Origin: Symbiodinium kawagutii
Taxonomy: Eukaryota > Sar > Dinophyceae > Suessiales > Symbiodiniaceae
DNA length: 64,000 nucleotides
Assembly: GCA_009767595.1 (NCBI GenBank)
Contig: VSDK01004339.1
Location: 268,812 to 332,811 of the forward strand
Direction of reading: 5' to 3'
Every line of letters begins with the position of its first letter. Position 1 is the first letter of the stretch. The position numbers and the translations under genes were made by a program. The notes under the pieces were generated by a model. The model made no database searches, was not told where the DNA came from, and saw only the letters and a program-made list of their open reading frames with translations. Positions 52,520 through 63,419 of this stretch are shown in pieces.

Positions 52520-53060
52520 CTATTTTGTCCTCACTTCACTTGGGAACATTACTGCAGCTGCAATAGCATACAGCCACGTTCCTGGAGTAGTTGAACACAT
52601 TTTCCAACCAGTCCTGGCTGTTTCAAGTCTCATTTGCAACCGGTGCTTTGGATGGTAGTTGTCCTTGTGCGTTTGGTTGGTTGTGTTGGGTACTCGGCAG
52701 GGTGCCGTGTAAACATGAAGCACCATCATATTTGTTGCACGTGGCATGATGCATCGCAAACCTGATAGCACACTCTCGCACACAACGAAACAGAAAACTC
52801 GAATTCGTTGCCCGTTGGCAAGCCATTCAGGTTTTCTCTTTTTGTTTTGCGCAAGTACTGGTGAATCCATATTAATACATTGCCCCAAGTTATATCATAA
52901 AAAGCTGGTAAATCATCCCCCCAAATGAGAGGGTACAATATATGCCATATGCTGTACCTCCAATTAATCAAATCCATTTCAATCAACCCAAGAGTGGATA
53001 CAGTAACCACGGAATTCTTCATTAGTGTTGTAGCAACTGCGACTATTGGTGCCATACCCT
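52520..53060 (-). CDS. Reverse-strand gene fragment in two overlapping frames
   Basis: Frame one (53055-52726): MKNSVVTVSTLGLIEMDLIN then WRYSIWHILYPLIWGDDLPA, running to HVQQI stop. Frame two (52888-52520): NGQRIRVFCFVVCESVLSGL then CIMPRATNMMVLHVYTAPCR. Both are open for over 100 codons and overlap between 52726 and 52888, so either a frameshift separates two halves of one gene or these are separate exons. Upstream reverse exons may lie at 53100-53290. No family is recognised. Confidence 0.4.
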
Positions 53061-53296
53061 ATCTCTGTTTCTTGATGACAACGTGACGACAGGCAATCTA
53101 CAAGGGCAGCAACAACCACCGGGGGGGGGAACACCTGAAGCCAACCAGCCACAACCAGCGACTCGCTGAAGCAGGAGTGGGAAGATGAGCACAACTGCGC
53201 TGCATGTGGTGCGCACTATTTACCGGGGGCCAATTTCTGTTCCTTGGTTCGTGGGACTGTCGGGATGGAAAGCGGTCACAAGACTTCTGTGGATAA

Positions 53297-53308
53297 ATGA
53301 TGATGATG

Positions 53309-53340
<32 letters not shown>

Positions 53341-53366
53341 GATGATGATGACGATGATGATGATGT
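53297..53366. repeat. (GAT)n microsatellite
   Basis: GATGATGAT with two single-base variants. Confidence 0.96.
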
Positions 53367-53856
53367 TCAGATAGCCATGATTTTCTATACTTTTCAAGGG
53401 TGTATACATTTCACGTAGGGGTGACCGGGTGTGACTATGTATGCGGTCTATATGTAAGAAAGCGCAATGTGAAGATTCCGGGTCCACATACACCTGGATT
53501 TGGTAAACATGAAATCACAGTGGTTGTTTATGTTTCTTGGGTTGTAATGATTAGAAACAGAAGCATGCTACTGCTTTTTGCTGTAATCATCAAGTGTAGC
53601 ACTAGAGAGTCCGTGATGCAGAGCACTTTGCCTTTTCGTGTAACGATAGTGATGCGGTTGAGGAACATTCTTTACATGCTTGACTTTGGCTTAAATCCGT
53701 CAGTCGCAGAGACATCGCCCGTAAAATAAGAAGTGATTAATTGCCATTTGATAACCATTCATCAACTAGCAATACTTCCTTTGGTTGATTGCCATGTGGT
53801 AGCTTGAACCATTAACCATATATCACCAGCAACCATTAACATGATTAATAGTTGCT

Positions 53857-54029
53857 ATTGCCATGTGGTAGCTTGACGACATCACTAGCAGAACCAGCAG
53901 AACCATTCATCACCAGATTTGCTGCACGAGATTGCAGCACCTCATGCAGGCAGAAGTTTGCGCATGAGTTACCAGATGGTTCCAAGCGCTTGGAAGACAT
54001 AGCCTTGAACTCATTGACATTCGAATTAG
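53857..54029 (+). CDS. Exon candidate
   Basis: Frame SLTTSLAEPAEPFITRFAAR then QKFAHELPDGSKRLEDIALN, donor ATTAG|GTGTAT. Acceptor unclear; an alternative start is TCATGCAG near 53949. Confidence 0.5.
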
Positions 54030-54184
54030 GTGTATACTATGTAGTTACTATGCATAATTTTTCATATTTTAGATCATGGGTATATTAGTATGGCTGGCTG
54101 GCTTGAAGTATGCATCATATGGGATGTATGCGTATGGATACATATGGCTGGCTTGATGAAGCATATGCGTTGGACGGCAGTCGT

Positions 54185-54318
54185 CAGGGTTTCTGCATCA
54201 GCTGAGGTTCGAACTGCGGCCAGCCTCCCAGTTCTGGGTTGGGATGGCTTCCCCGCGACCTGCACGGGTTACCGGTTGGTTGGGGTGGTCACCTTGGGCT
54301 TTGAGCATTGGTACTGGG
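54185..54318 (+). CDS. Exon ending at a consensus donor
   Basis: Frame SASAEVRTAASLPVLGWDGF then PATCTGYRLVGVVTLGFEHW, donor TACTGGG|GTAAGT. Acceptor possibly TTTCTGCATCAG at 54205. Confidence 0.6.
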
Positions 54319-54415
54319 GTAAGTCGCTGTGCCATGGGGATGGGGTAACTTACGGGTAGATGGGGTAAGAAACAACGTTCGCTTGTATGATGGGATTACT
54401 CACCGCTATCCTCAG

Positions 54416-54545
54416 CGGCCCGACGATCACCGCTCGCGACCTAGGACGCAAGCGGGAGAAAGTTTCTGTGCCAGTCACAGAAAAGACCCCAAGGAGTCAG
54501 TGGCAACGGGGGGGCTTTGGGCAAGAAACACTGGTGGAACCAAGT
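54416..54545 (+). CDS. Exon
   Basis: Acceptor TCACCGCTATCCTCAG, frame GPTITARDLGRKREKVSVPV then TEKTPRSQWQRGGFGQETLV. A second forward frame is open. The 3' end is not resolved. Confidence 0.5.
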
Positions 54546-54769
54546 AATGGAGATGGCAATATCGGGGTTGTCCCCAGTGCGTGTTGGATCATCCAATATC
54601 ATCCAAGAGCCTGGGGCATTCAGGAAGTGTACACCTAGCCAGCAATGCTGTGCAGAAAGGCTATTTTTTGGAACAAACTCTACGCAGTCACGGTGGCAAG
54701 GTTTATTTCGATGCCAGGTTGGAGTTGTTTGCCATCAATCTGGACGGATATGGCCACTGAATGATACAC

Positions 54770-54930
54770 CTGTATACATACATATATATATATACACATA
54801 GATTTGTAGGTTCGTGCATCTGTACATTCAAAAGGTACATGAACATATTTGTGATATCATATGTGTCTATGGATAAATGAATATATGTATATATATATAT
54901 GGATACAATATGTATATAAACATACAATCA
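54770..54930. repeat. AT-rich (TA)n/(ACAT)n tract
   Basis: TATATATATATACACATAG and similar. Confidence 0.85.
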
Positions 54931-54954
54931 TGTGCATAGATGCAACCGCCTTAG

Positions 54955-55092
54955 TTACACTCATCCCATTGACCGTGGGTGCGGCAGCAGAAAATTTTGC
55001 ATACAAGTGGATCAGAACCTTATTTTCTGCGCGCCAGTAGCAACGAAGAACATTTCTTTCCTCCAGAATCACACAACTACACTCCGGTGATC
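54955..55092 (-). CDS. Reverse-strand exon next to a family A element
   Basis: Acceptor CATATGTTAG at 55093, frame SPECSCVILEERNVLRCYWR then AENKVLIHLYAKFSAAAPTV. The family A element ends 4 bp before the AG. Confidence 0.5.
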
Positions 55093-55096
55093 TAAC

Positions 55097-55209
55097 ATAT
55101 GAGTGTTTCTCAAAATAGGGGACCCCCCAAATCATCCACTAATAGTCATTTAGTAGTAATAAACCCACCATAGCTTTGGGGCTCCCTATGGCTTGATAAA
55201 CCACCATAT
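55097..55209. mobile_element. Family A element
   Basis: ATATGAGTGTTTCTCAAAAT left, TATGGCTTGATAAACCACCATAT right. Confidence 0.93.
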
Positions 55210-55275
55210 GGAAAATCATCATGTTTTGTTGAGAAATCGTGGGAAATCCTCAAAAATCACACCGTTTCCATGAAG
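55207..55275. mobile_element. Half family D-like element
   Basis: ATGGAAAATCATCATGTTTTGTTGAGAAATCGTGGGAAATCCTC matches the centre of the family D copy at 20660. It directly abuts the family A element. Confidence 0.6.
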
Positions 55276-55653
55276 ACATGACTCCAGTAGTTGACTACCA
55301 TGCAAGCTCATTAGATAGTTTTCTGGTCCAGCCCAGCTAGAAGCAAAAGACACATATTGAACAGCCGTATCAAACGCCGTTTCTGTCAGCATTTGAAGGT
55401 TCCATGACCATATGATGCTTCCTGGTAAAACCAGGACCAGTCGCATATCATTCAGCCATTGAACACGTTTTGGGCATTGCAGTAAGTGGTTCTTGGAGTT
55501 GTCAAGACTTATTGTGAGAGTAAATGTTGACTTCTGCACAGAAAGGGTGATGCAGTACACTGGTCTCCGCCCAGCCAGAGCTTCATTCCAACACTTGCAA
55601 ATCATAGTGCGAATCATAGTGCTTTGCATCCCATTTTCTTCCATCCAGGCCAT
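55262..55653 (-). CDS. Reverse open frame of ~130 codons
   Basis: Frame MAWMEENGMQSTMIRTMICK, then CPKRVQWLNDMRLVLVLPGS and SFASSWAGPENYLMSLHGSQ, ending near GAAACG|GTGTGA, with the last part overlapping family D-like sequence. Long, no stop, Trp-rich. A forward frame is open over part of it. Product unknown. Confidence 0.45.
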
Positions 55654-55896
55654 CCATAAATTTGTTCAGACGAAGAATCTTTCACTTCAAGAGTGTGCAA
55701 CGACCCGTTGGGTTTTGCCTCTGCATTTGGAATCCTTTGCTGATGAGAACAGTGGACCAAGGAATTAATGGTTTCCCATGCACACGATTTAAGTGGTCCT
55801 TGGGGACGGAACTAGTCGACATGCCCCTGAAATATTTTGCCAGCTTCTAGTTTTTTGAAACGTTTTCATCGATCAAAATGATTACCATCATCACCC

Positions 55897-56400
55897 ACAT
55901 CCTCATCCTCATCCTCATCCTCCTTCTCATCCTCATCCTCATCCTCATCCTCATCCTCCTTCTCATCCTCATCCTCATCCTCATCCTCATCCTCATCCTC
56001 ATCCTCATCCTCCTTCTCATCCTCATCCTCATCCTCCTTCTCATCATCCTTCTCATCCTCATCCTCATCCTCATCCTCATCCTCATCCTCATCCTCATCC
56101 TCATCCTCATCCTCATCCTCATCCTCATCCTCATCCTCATCCTCATCCTCATCCTCATCCTCATCCTCATCCTCATCCTCATCCTCATCATCCTTCTCAT
56201 CCTCATCCTCATCCTCATCCTCATCCTCATCCTCATCCTCATCATCCTCATCATCCTCATCCTCATCCTCATCCTCATCCTCATCCTCATCCTCATCCTC
56301 CTTCTCATCCTCATCCTCATCCTCATCCTCATCCTCATCCTCATCCTCATCCTCATCCTCCTTCTCATCATCCTTTTCATCCTCCTTCTCATCATCCTCA
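55897..56400. repeat. (CTCATC)n hexanucleotide array, ~500 bp
   Basis: CTCATC with CTTCTCATC and ATCATC interruptions. It encodes (Ile-Leu)n forward and (Met-Arg)n reverse in 190-codon frames that are artefacts of the unit. Confidence 0.97.
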
Positions 56401-56420
56401 GTTTTCTACTGCTTTCCAAT

Positions 56421-56520
56421 CCTTCCTGCCAGAAAGGACACCGTCAATGACGCCATCCTCCTTGTTGCAGACCACCATGTCGACCGCCTCACCTGCGCAG
56501 ACACCCAAGAGCCAGGCAGA
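56421..56520 (+). CDS. Exon candidate after the hexanucleotide array
   Basis: Acceptor CAATCCTTCCTGCCAG, frame KDTVNDAILLVADHHVDRLT then CADTQEPGR. A second forward frame is open. Confidence 0.5.
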
Positions 56521-56754
56521 TACCTGTGGTGGGCAGTGGCTGGATATGATATGCCATCTACTGCTGTAAACTGTTCATGTACATGCATTTGCAGTATATT
56601 CATCAAATCATATAATTAACTAATTATAATTCACTGCATATAATATAGATATATAAACATTTGCAGGTAGATGTGCGTGATGCGTATTAGTTTGTGTACA
56701 TATCTATGTACACAAAGGCGAGATCTAGCATGGTTTGACCGTTTGACCTGCCAA

Positions 56755-56830
56755 GATGAGGACACAAAGCGACACAACAAGTGCAGGAACACACCCGACT
56801 GTACCAGCTGCAACGCAGCAACGCCAGGTC
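56755..56830 (+). CDS. Short exon candidate
   Basis: Frame MRTQSDTTSAGTHPTVPAAT then QQR, possible donor CGCCAG|GTCGGT. Reverse frames are open too. Confidence 0.35.
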
Positions 56831-56937
56831 GGTGAGAAGCATAACCAGACAAAGGATCGGACTGTCATCACCCTCATTACCAGACATGATAAAGTCACAA
56901 CAAAGTCATGTATATATACTTAAATATGTAAATTTGC

Positions 56938-57190
56938 ATATATATATATATTGAATATATATATATATTGAATATATATATATATATATATATTGAATAT
57001 ATATATATATATATATTGAATATATATATATATATATATATTGAACACATATATATATATATTTGTTGAATACATATATATATGTGTTATATATATATAT
57101 ATTGAATATATATATATGCTATATATATACATATTTGTATTTATGTATTTATGTATATATGCTAATATATATATATATATACACATATAT
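56938..57190. repeat. TATATATATTGAA tandem array
   Basis: (TA)n blocks of 5-10 units punctuated by TTGAA. Confidence 0.95.
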
Positions 57191-57229
57191 TCAAATAGAA
57201 AATCGATTTGTACACTTGGAACATTTTAG

Positions 57230-57383
57230 AACCACCAGGAAGGGGTCGATGACAATTATGGCCTTGGCATTGGGTGCAGCGAGCCCTGCAGGCTGGTTCT
57301 CCTTCTGCGAAAGTGAAGATGACAAGCACAGTGAGGGACTGTTGGGGCGGGTCCCAGCCGGGGTGAACTGGGACCCAGCCCAG
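57230..57383 (+). CDS. Exon ending at a family C-like element
   Basis: Frame MTIMALALGAASPAGWFSFC then ESEDDKHSEGLLGRVPAGVN, open to the CCCAG that meets TATGGCTATGAGTC of the next element. Confidence 0.5.
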
Positions 57384-57490
57384 TATGGCTATGAGTCAAG
57401 GCTTTAATCAACCAACCAATGGTGGTTAACTAGCTGGTTAATGGTAATTATTAGGGTATAAAAAGGAATTACTTTACTTCGAGTGATCCC
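57384..57490. mobile_element. Family C-like element
   Basis: TATGGCTATGAGTCAAGGCT left, GGTTAACTAGCTGGTTAATGG inside, AAAAAGGAATTACTT right; homologous to 2675 and 43400. Confidence 0.65.
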
Positions 57491-57495
57491 CACCA

Positions 57496-58361
57496 TGTCA
57501 TTTCAACACCGCTTGTTGACTCCACTTTTGTCTGACATTCTCTCCGACATTGAGGATGACATTCTTTTTGACATTCTCTCCGACATCTCTTCTGACATTC
57601 TTTCTGACATATCTTCTGACATTCTTTCTGGCATATCTTTTGACATTCTTTCTGACATCTCTTCTGACATATCTTTCTGACATATCATCTGACATTTCTT
57701 CTGACATTCTATCCTGACATTTCTTTTGACATTCTCTCTGACATTCTTTCTGGCATATCTTTTGACATATCTTCTGACATTTCTTCTGACATTCTATCCT
57801 GACATTTCTTCTGACATTCTCTCTGACATTCTTTCTGGCATATGTTTTGACATTCTCTCTGACATATCTTCTGACATTCTTTCTGACATTCTTCCTGACA
57901 TTTCTTCTGACATTCTCTCTGACATTCTTTCTGGCATATCTTCTGACATTCTTTCTGACATCTCTCCTGATATTCTTTCTGACATGTCTTCTGACACTAT
58001 CTCTGACATTCTCTCTGAAATATCTTCTGACATTCTTTCTGACATGTCTACTGACATATCTTCTGACATTCTCTCTGACATTCTTTCTGGCATATCTTTT
58101 GACATTCTTTCTGACATCCCTTCTGACATTCTTTCTGGCATTCTTTCTGGCATATCTTTTGGCATTCTTTCTGGCATATCTTTTCACATTCTTTCTGACA
58201 TATCTTCTGAACATTCTCTCTGACATTCTTTCTGACATCTCTTCTGACATTCTTTCTGGCATATCTTTTGACATTCTCTCTGACATTCTTTCTGGCATAT
58301 CTTTTGACATTCTCTCTGACATATCTTCTGACATTCTTTCTGACATATCTTCTGACATTCT
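57496..58361 (+). repeat. 12-bp TCTGACATTCTT satellite, truncated by a gap
   Basis: About 70 units, alternating TCTGACATTCTT and TCTGACATATCT with GGCAT variants, hence also a 24-bp period. A Met codon (CACCATGTC at 57496) leads a forward frame into the repeat as (S-D-I-L/S)n. Reverse frames read (M-S-E-R/D)n. Translation is not shown. Confidence 0.95.
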
Positions 58362-58779
58362 NNNNNNNNNNNNNNNNNNNNNNNNNNNNNNNNNNNNNNN
58401 NNNNNNNNNNNNNNNNNNNNNNNNNNNNNNNNNNNNNNNNNNNNNNNNNNNNNNNNNNNNNNNNNNNNNNNNNNNNNNNNNNNNNNNNNNNNNNNNNNNN
58501 NNNNNNNNNNNNNNNNNNNNNNNNNNNNNNNNNNNNNNNNNNNNNNNNNNNNNNNNNNNNNNNNNNNNNNNNNNNNNNNNNNNNNNNNNNNNNNNNNNNN
58601 NNNNNNNNNNNNNNNNNNNNNNNNNNNNNNNNNNNNNNNNNNNNNNNNNNNNNNNNNNNNNNNNNNNNNNNNNNNNNNNNNNNNNNNNNNNNNNNNNNNN
58701 NNNNNNNNNNNNNNNNNNNNNNNNNNNNNNNNNNNNNNNNNNNNNNNNNNNNNNNNNNNNNNNNNNNNNNNNNNNNNNN
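58362..58779. other. Assembly gap, 418 N
   Basis: Unresolved sequence inside or at the end of the 12-bp satellite. Confidence 1.
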
Positions 58780-58930
58780 GCGGCGCCCACTGGTCGCCGA
58801 TGGTCGTGGTTGAGGTCCGGCAGCGACCACTAGGCATGGATGCTCGTGGTCGAGGTCCGGAGGAGAGGGAGGAGGAGGAGGAGAAGGAGGCGGAGAAGGA
58901 GGAGAAGACAGCTCTGATAAAATCTAACAA
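58780..58930 (+). CDS. Exon, Glu/Lys-rich
   Basis: Frame SPMVVVEVRQRPLGMDARGR then GPEEREEEEEKEAEKEEKTA, a charged helical tail. The left boundary is lost in the gap. Confidence 0.5.
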
Positions 58931-58964
58931 CCCTCACCTGACAGGTGGGGAACAACGGTAGGGG

Positions 58965-59105
58965 ATATACCAACTATATGGCGAGCTGGGTCAAGCAGTT
59001 AACCGACCAACAAATGGTTAATTGTTAATAATAGGAGATAACAATCAACGATAATAGGGGATATACGAGCTGTGTCCAGCTATATATGGCTATAGCCCAG
59101 CTTAT
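58965..59105. mobile_element. Degenerate family C-like element
   Basis: TATATGGCGAGCTGGGTCAA left, CTATATATGGCTATAGCCCAGC right. Confidence 0.55.
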
Positions 59106-59730
59106 ATACTTTCTACCACTAGGTAAGTTTTCCGTCTTCCATGTTGTGTGTTTGAAGCTTTTCAATCTTTCAAGTCAGTGCATACCTATCTACCTTGGCA
59201 GTATGCCTAAAAACCGCCTCAACAAATTTGATCCACATAGATGAGAATTTGAAATGATATTGCCTTGTACCAGATCCTTGGTTTTTTTGGTTGATAGATG
59301 GGGCAATCTACAACGAACCTTTGTTCTAAGCATTAAGTAGAAGTTTTGCTTGCAAATTTACCGATGCACCATGTCTGGAAAAAGATAAGCAACCGTTACC
59401 AACTATCAGTGAAGCAGTACTAACCATCATTGACCATCAATCAATTATAACGAACCAGAAATGAGTCATGATCAAACATTTTTGTTGTAACTCACCATCA
59501 ATCAACTACCTGATTACTGTAATGGTTTCAACAATCAATCAGATCATCAAAGTCAAATCATGAATCATCAATCGAATTATTCACCAGCAGCAATCCAATC
59601 ATTAATCCAACCATTGGTCCAATCATTAGTCAACAATCGAATCATTAATCACATAATTTATCCCATCACAATCAAATCATCCATCCACAACAACAATGGA
59701 CTAACATCAATCATCCATTCATTTGCCAAG
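59106..59730. other. No gene; AATCATCAATC-type simple sequence
   Basis: From 59400 the sequence is dominated by ATCAATCA, CCAATCATTA and AACAATCA words. Confidence 0.5.
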
Positions 59731-59732
59731 TT

Positions 59733-59873
59733 ACTGTTGTCGTGGTGGCGCCTTCTACCAGGACGGAGGGGAAGCTTCGGCAGGCTACGCCAATGCCGTC
59801 GCAGAGGTTGGAAGGGGGCTATGGGCATATGGCAACGATGGGTGCCATGGCTACTATTTGAGAAGCTAAATGT
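59733..59873 (+). CDS. Exon, Gly-rich
   Basis: Frame CCRGGAFYQDGGEASAGYAN then AVAEVGRGLWAYGNDGCHGY, closing at TAA 59871. The other forward frames are also open but less protein-like. Acceptor not clear. Confidence 0.45.
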
Positions 59874-60294
59874 TTGCTTACGAATATGGTTGTTATTGGC
59901 TATATGATTTTGATTAGATATTAATCAATATTGTTATGAATATAGTTTGTATTGTTATGTTTCTGTTGTGAATATTGATTATTGATTAACATTAATAATT
60001 ATATAAGTAGGTAATTAGTATGGGTATTAAGCAGGTCATTGATGGTTGTTGCTGTGGTTGTTATTGGTAAGCCAATTAATCACGGTTACATCGTTAAACC
60101 CTCGTCGAGATGTTGCATGTTACAGCTGGAAAAACATGATCCTATGTTGAACTTCTAGGCTTCAGATTTGCTTAATCACAGACTCATAGACTCAAAATCA
60201 TTAAAATCACAAAACATCACAAATCACAGAAAATCAAAGTCACATAAATCATTAAATTCTCATCCTCATACTCAACTCGTCCCTGGAATTTGGT

Positions 60295-60444
60295 ATGGAG
60301 CCACCATCCGATGACTTCATTGACTTCCAAGCCCTGGGAGGCGTCTCGAAGCGTTGCAGTCGCTCCCAGCTCTGCACCTCAGTGGAAGAAGATCAGCGCC
60401 GACGGAGGAGGCAGATGAGTTCATCACTTCCTCCAAGCTGCTAG
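60295..60444 (+). CDS. 49-aa ORF or first exon
   Basis: ATG in TTGGTATGG context. Frame MEPPSDDFIDFQALGGVSKR then CSRSQLCTSVEEDQRRRRRQ, ending TAG. Acidic start followed by Arg/Ser-rich part, likely disordered. Confidence 0.5.
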   Translation: MEPPSDDFIDFQALGGVSKRCSRSQLCTSVEEDQRRRRRQMSSSLPPSC

Positions 60445-60509
60445 ATCTCAGCCTGCTGATCACCATCATCCAGCAGCAGATCTAACATGAAATTCTGTTG
60501 ACACCGCAG

Positions 60510-60675
60510 GAAACGATGATTAGTCATGATGATTCCATGAGTTTGCATGGACTTCAAGCGGTTGTGGTTTTCCAAGGCCCCAAAAATTCTCTGGACTCAG
60601 ATCTTTTAAGACAATTATTGGAGAAGGGTTTTTCGACAACATTAAAAGGCCATCTGCAGGCATCAGTGTATTCTG
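60510..60675 (+). CDS. Internal exon
   Basis: Acceptor GTTGACACCGCAG, donor TATTCTG|GTAGGC, 166 nt. Frame ETMISHDDSMSLHGLQAVVV then FQGPKNSLDSDLLRQLLEKG. Product unknown; mixed strand/helix character. Confidence 0.65.
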
Positions 60676-61479
60676 GTAGGCAAAAAATATATACAAATAT
60701 CAATAGACGATAATGCATATGTGGTGATCAGTTTGTCGATGATTCCTCTTTTGAATTGGAATCATCAATGGTATTGATCATTCATCCGCCCCATTCATAT
60801 TTGGTTTTCACCATGGATGCATTGAGGGTTTATCAGGTCCGTCAGTGCCCGTAAACATGTCAAATTCCCCACACATAGGACATAGGACAATATTCAATCA
60901 GATTCAATCACGGATAAGATTGGTTTAGTTGTTAATTTTGGACAATGCCGGTTGCAATGACTGAATGGGTACTCTTGTTCTTGGTTTTGGTGCTGGCGGA
61001 GAGCCTGAATTGCTTTCCAAAAGCGGTGACCTTGACATTGCAAAAGGCATGGAGCCAGAACCAGAACAAATCATATGATTTAATATAATGTACAGAAATA
61101 GCATAGGAAATGAACATAATGTATCGCTAGAATTTAACGAATATGTGGAATCACCTAGGAATCATAAGAGAAATCACCTAGAATTAAGATGATGCATAGT
61201 GAGAATGAACGAAGGTCCCAGGTTCTTTCACTGCCACCTGAGCAGCGTCGAACAAATCTAGTTCATGGGCCATCATGGAGGATTATATATGCTCCTTTGT
61301 ATATATAGGGACTTATGATATAAAAGTCATTGTCGCAGTCTCTACGAACCAACTAGTACCAATGGGTTTTCGAAACTGCGCCTGCACATTTTTTATTGAA
61401 CATCTCCAATGAACCCCCACAAAACGAGTTTGTTCCAACGACTCGGGTTCTGAAGTTGAGTGAACTTGGTATAATTTGT

Positions 61480-61754
61480 TTCGGTGAATCGGAGTATCTT
61501 CAAACGATCGCAACCTACTCATTAAGGGTAGAGCTTGGTTGGGATTCGAGATGGTGCACCAGTTTGGAATTGCGGTTGAGCAGATCATTGGAGATTGGGA
61601 AACAATTTCCGGAGCTTGTTCAGCAGCCATTCCAGGTCAGAAGATTCGCTTGTTTCCTACTCGGCTCTCTAGCTGGCTCCGTGCAGGCACACCTACTGCA
61701 ACTGTAGGCTTGGACATGACTGGCATCTTGGCTGCCAGTTGTTTCCTTGGCTGA
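61480..61754 (+). CDS. Exon, probably terminal
   Basis: Frame GFEMVHQFGIAVEQIIGDWE then TISGACSAAIPGQKIRLFPT and AGTPTATVGLDMTGILAASC to TGA 61752. A second forward frame and a reverse frame are also open, but this one has the best composition. Confidence 0.5.
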
Positions 61755-61802
61755 GAGGCCGAGACCTGCACTTGTGGTCAATCAGCAGATTAAACAATGG
61801 TT

Positions 61803-61917
61803 TCCCTTTGGTGAACGAACATGGCAATGGAAAATCCACCATAAATGGATGATTTCCCACGGTTTTCGTAACAAATGGTGGATTTTCCACTGCCGTGTTC
61901 CTTCACCAGAGGGTAAT
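61803..61917. mobile_element. Family D element
   Basis: CTTTGGTGAACGAACATGGC left, GCCGTGTTCCTTCACCAGAG right; inner AATGGAAAATCCACC / GGTGGATTTTCCACT. Confidence 0.9.
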
Positions 61918-62224
61918 ACTGTCTTACTAGTGGTCCACAACATCAACAATCATCGATGATTTAGATGGGATAGATGCAATGCATGAATGCTGATATCCAC
62001 TTGCTTGGCACATGCTTGATTGTCTACATTTTTGAATTTGGATATATCATGATTTGGCAGCTGTTACCTGGATTGCTGTGGCCGTAGTCCAACAACTCTC
62101 AACGGATGCAGGAAAAGAATCGGCCACTGGTAACGGCAAGCATAGGAATCACCATGGGTAACAAACATTGTCGTACAAAAAGTATAGGTGTCATCACCAT
62201 GGTGTAACTTCCCACAGCACCTGG

Positions 62225-62515
62225 CCACCTTCAAGATGCGAAGATGGTATCCTGGAGCTGAGGTTCAGGCAAACCCAACCTCTACATCAAAGGAGAAGAT
62301 GCCAACAGAGCTGCTTGGAGAAGTTATGGTACCAGTCGACCGTGGTTATGGTGCACCAAGCAAGATCGATTCCAGCCATCAATCATCGATCATCGACAGG
62401 ACGAAACAGCTGGTACTTATTTTTTCCATTTTTGTTGGAAGGTCCACAGCAGGGGCACTGTTGCCGTTGGAGCCGCTTCAGGTTCTGAAGAGGAAAAGAC
62501 ACGTACCTACATAAT
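62225..62515 (+). CDS. Open frame, Ser/Thr-rich
   Basis: Frame AEVQANPTSTSKEKMPTELL then GEVMVPVDRGYGAPSKIDSS, open to TAA 62512. The two other forward frames are open over most of it. Boundaries not resolved. Confidence 0.4.
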
Positions 62516-62599
62516 GGTACATATATACCTATATATATATATATATGTAATTAATTACTACACACACACGCGTATGTACTTGGTACATTTGGTTTGTTT

Positions 62600-62860
62600 C
62601 ACATTTTGCGCATCGTTTTCTTCGTCGCGTTTCTGACTTCTTCCGCTGGGAGTCTCCTTCTTCGGACTTGGTGACTGAAAATCCTATCTTTGCCACAAGG
62701 GGAAGCTGCAAAGTGGCCCAGTTGTAGATTGATTTCATAAAGTACATACATGCATAGGCGCACACCCATCCCAACAGTTTCACTAACCGGTCACCAGTTT
62801 GGGGATGCTGTTCACAGCTGACCAGGGAATCGACAGCCACCGAGTTGGGGTGGGCTCGAC
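62600..62860 (-). CDS. Reverse-strand exon candidate(s), Lys/Arg/Glu-rich
   Basis: Reverse frame: SVAVDSLVSCEQHPQTGDRL, then VAKIGFSVTKSEEGDSQRKK and SETRRRKRCAKCETNQMY. May be two exons. Confidence 0.4.
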
Positions 62861-62943
62861 CTTCGAGTGACCGTATTAAACACAGGCAATTTGCAGCTGC
62901 ATGAAGTCAATGCTGAACCCAGACGCCAAAGGAAATGGACTGT

Positions 62944-63053
62944 ATATGGCGGTTTCTCAAAATAGGGGTACCCCCCAATCATCCATTAGTAGTCATTTAT
63001 AGTAATGAACCCAGTATTTTAATGGAACCCCCCATTTTGAGAAACCATCATAT
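62944..63053. mobile_element. Family A element
   Basis: ATATGGCGGTTTCTCAAAAT left, CCATTTTGAGAAACCATCATAT right. Confidence 0.94.
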
Positions 63054-63419
63054 AGACCATTGATGGTTGACAGTGCTTGAAAAAAGCGCATGTTCGATGA
63101 CAATCAACATCAATTAACAATCTTGTAGGCATGATATGCAACAAGTAAGATGATTTGTTGTTGTGATTGTTGTTTATAGCAAGTATATGATCATGATTAC
63201 AGTCGATGTCAAAGGCTCCCTGGGGTGGGAAGGGGTGGGACTGGGTGGATCCTCCAAGTCCTTCTTGATATTGAAACTCCCGCTTGTGAGTTCGCTTGAT
63301 CTCAGGATGGTATTCCAGATGTTCTTCTTTCTGAAGGCAGAAGTTTGGACAGCGACAGCAGCTGAAACTGCTTTGCCGTTACTCCTGGTAGCTTCCGAGC
63401 GGCGCCTCAAACCCTCAAC

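Noticed and set aside
53400-53729. 109-codon forward frame
   Set aside because: Composition is ordinary for non-coding AT-rich DNA, no splice sites frame it, and there is no third-position bias.
55847-56450. 190-codon open frames on both strands
   Set aside because: They are (Met-Arg)n and (Ile-Leu)n translations of a hexanucleotide array with no start context or non-repeat coding flank.
56920-57230. Ile/Tyr-rich open frames
   Set aside because: Translation of TA repeats.
57498-58930. Frames of up to 430 codons spanning the N gap
   Set aside because: Most of their length is N or 12-bp satellite; no real protein is supported.
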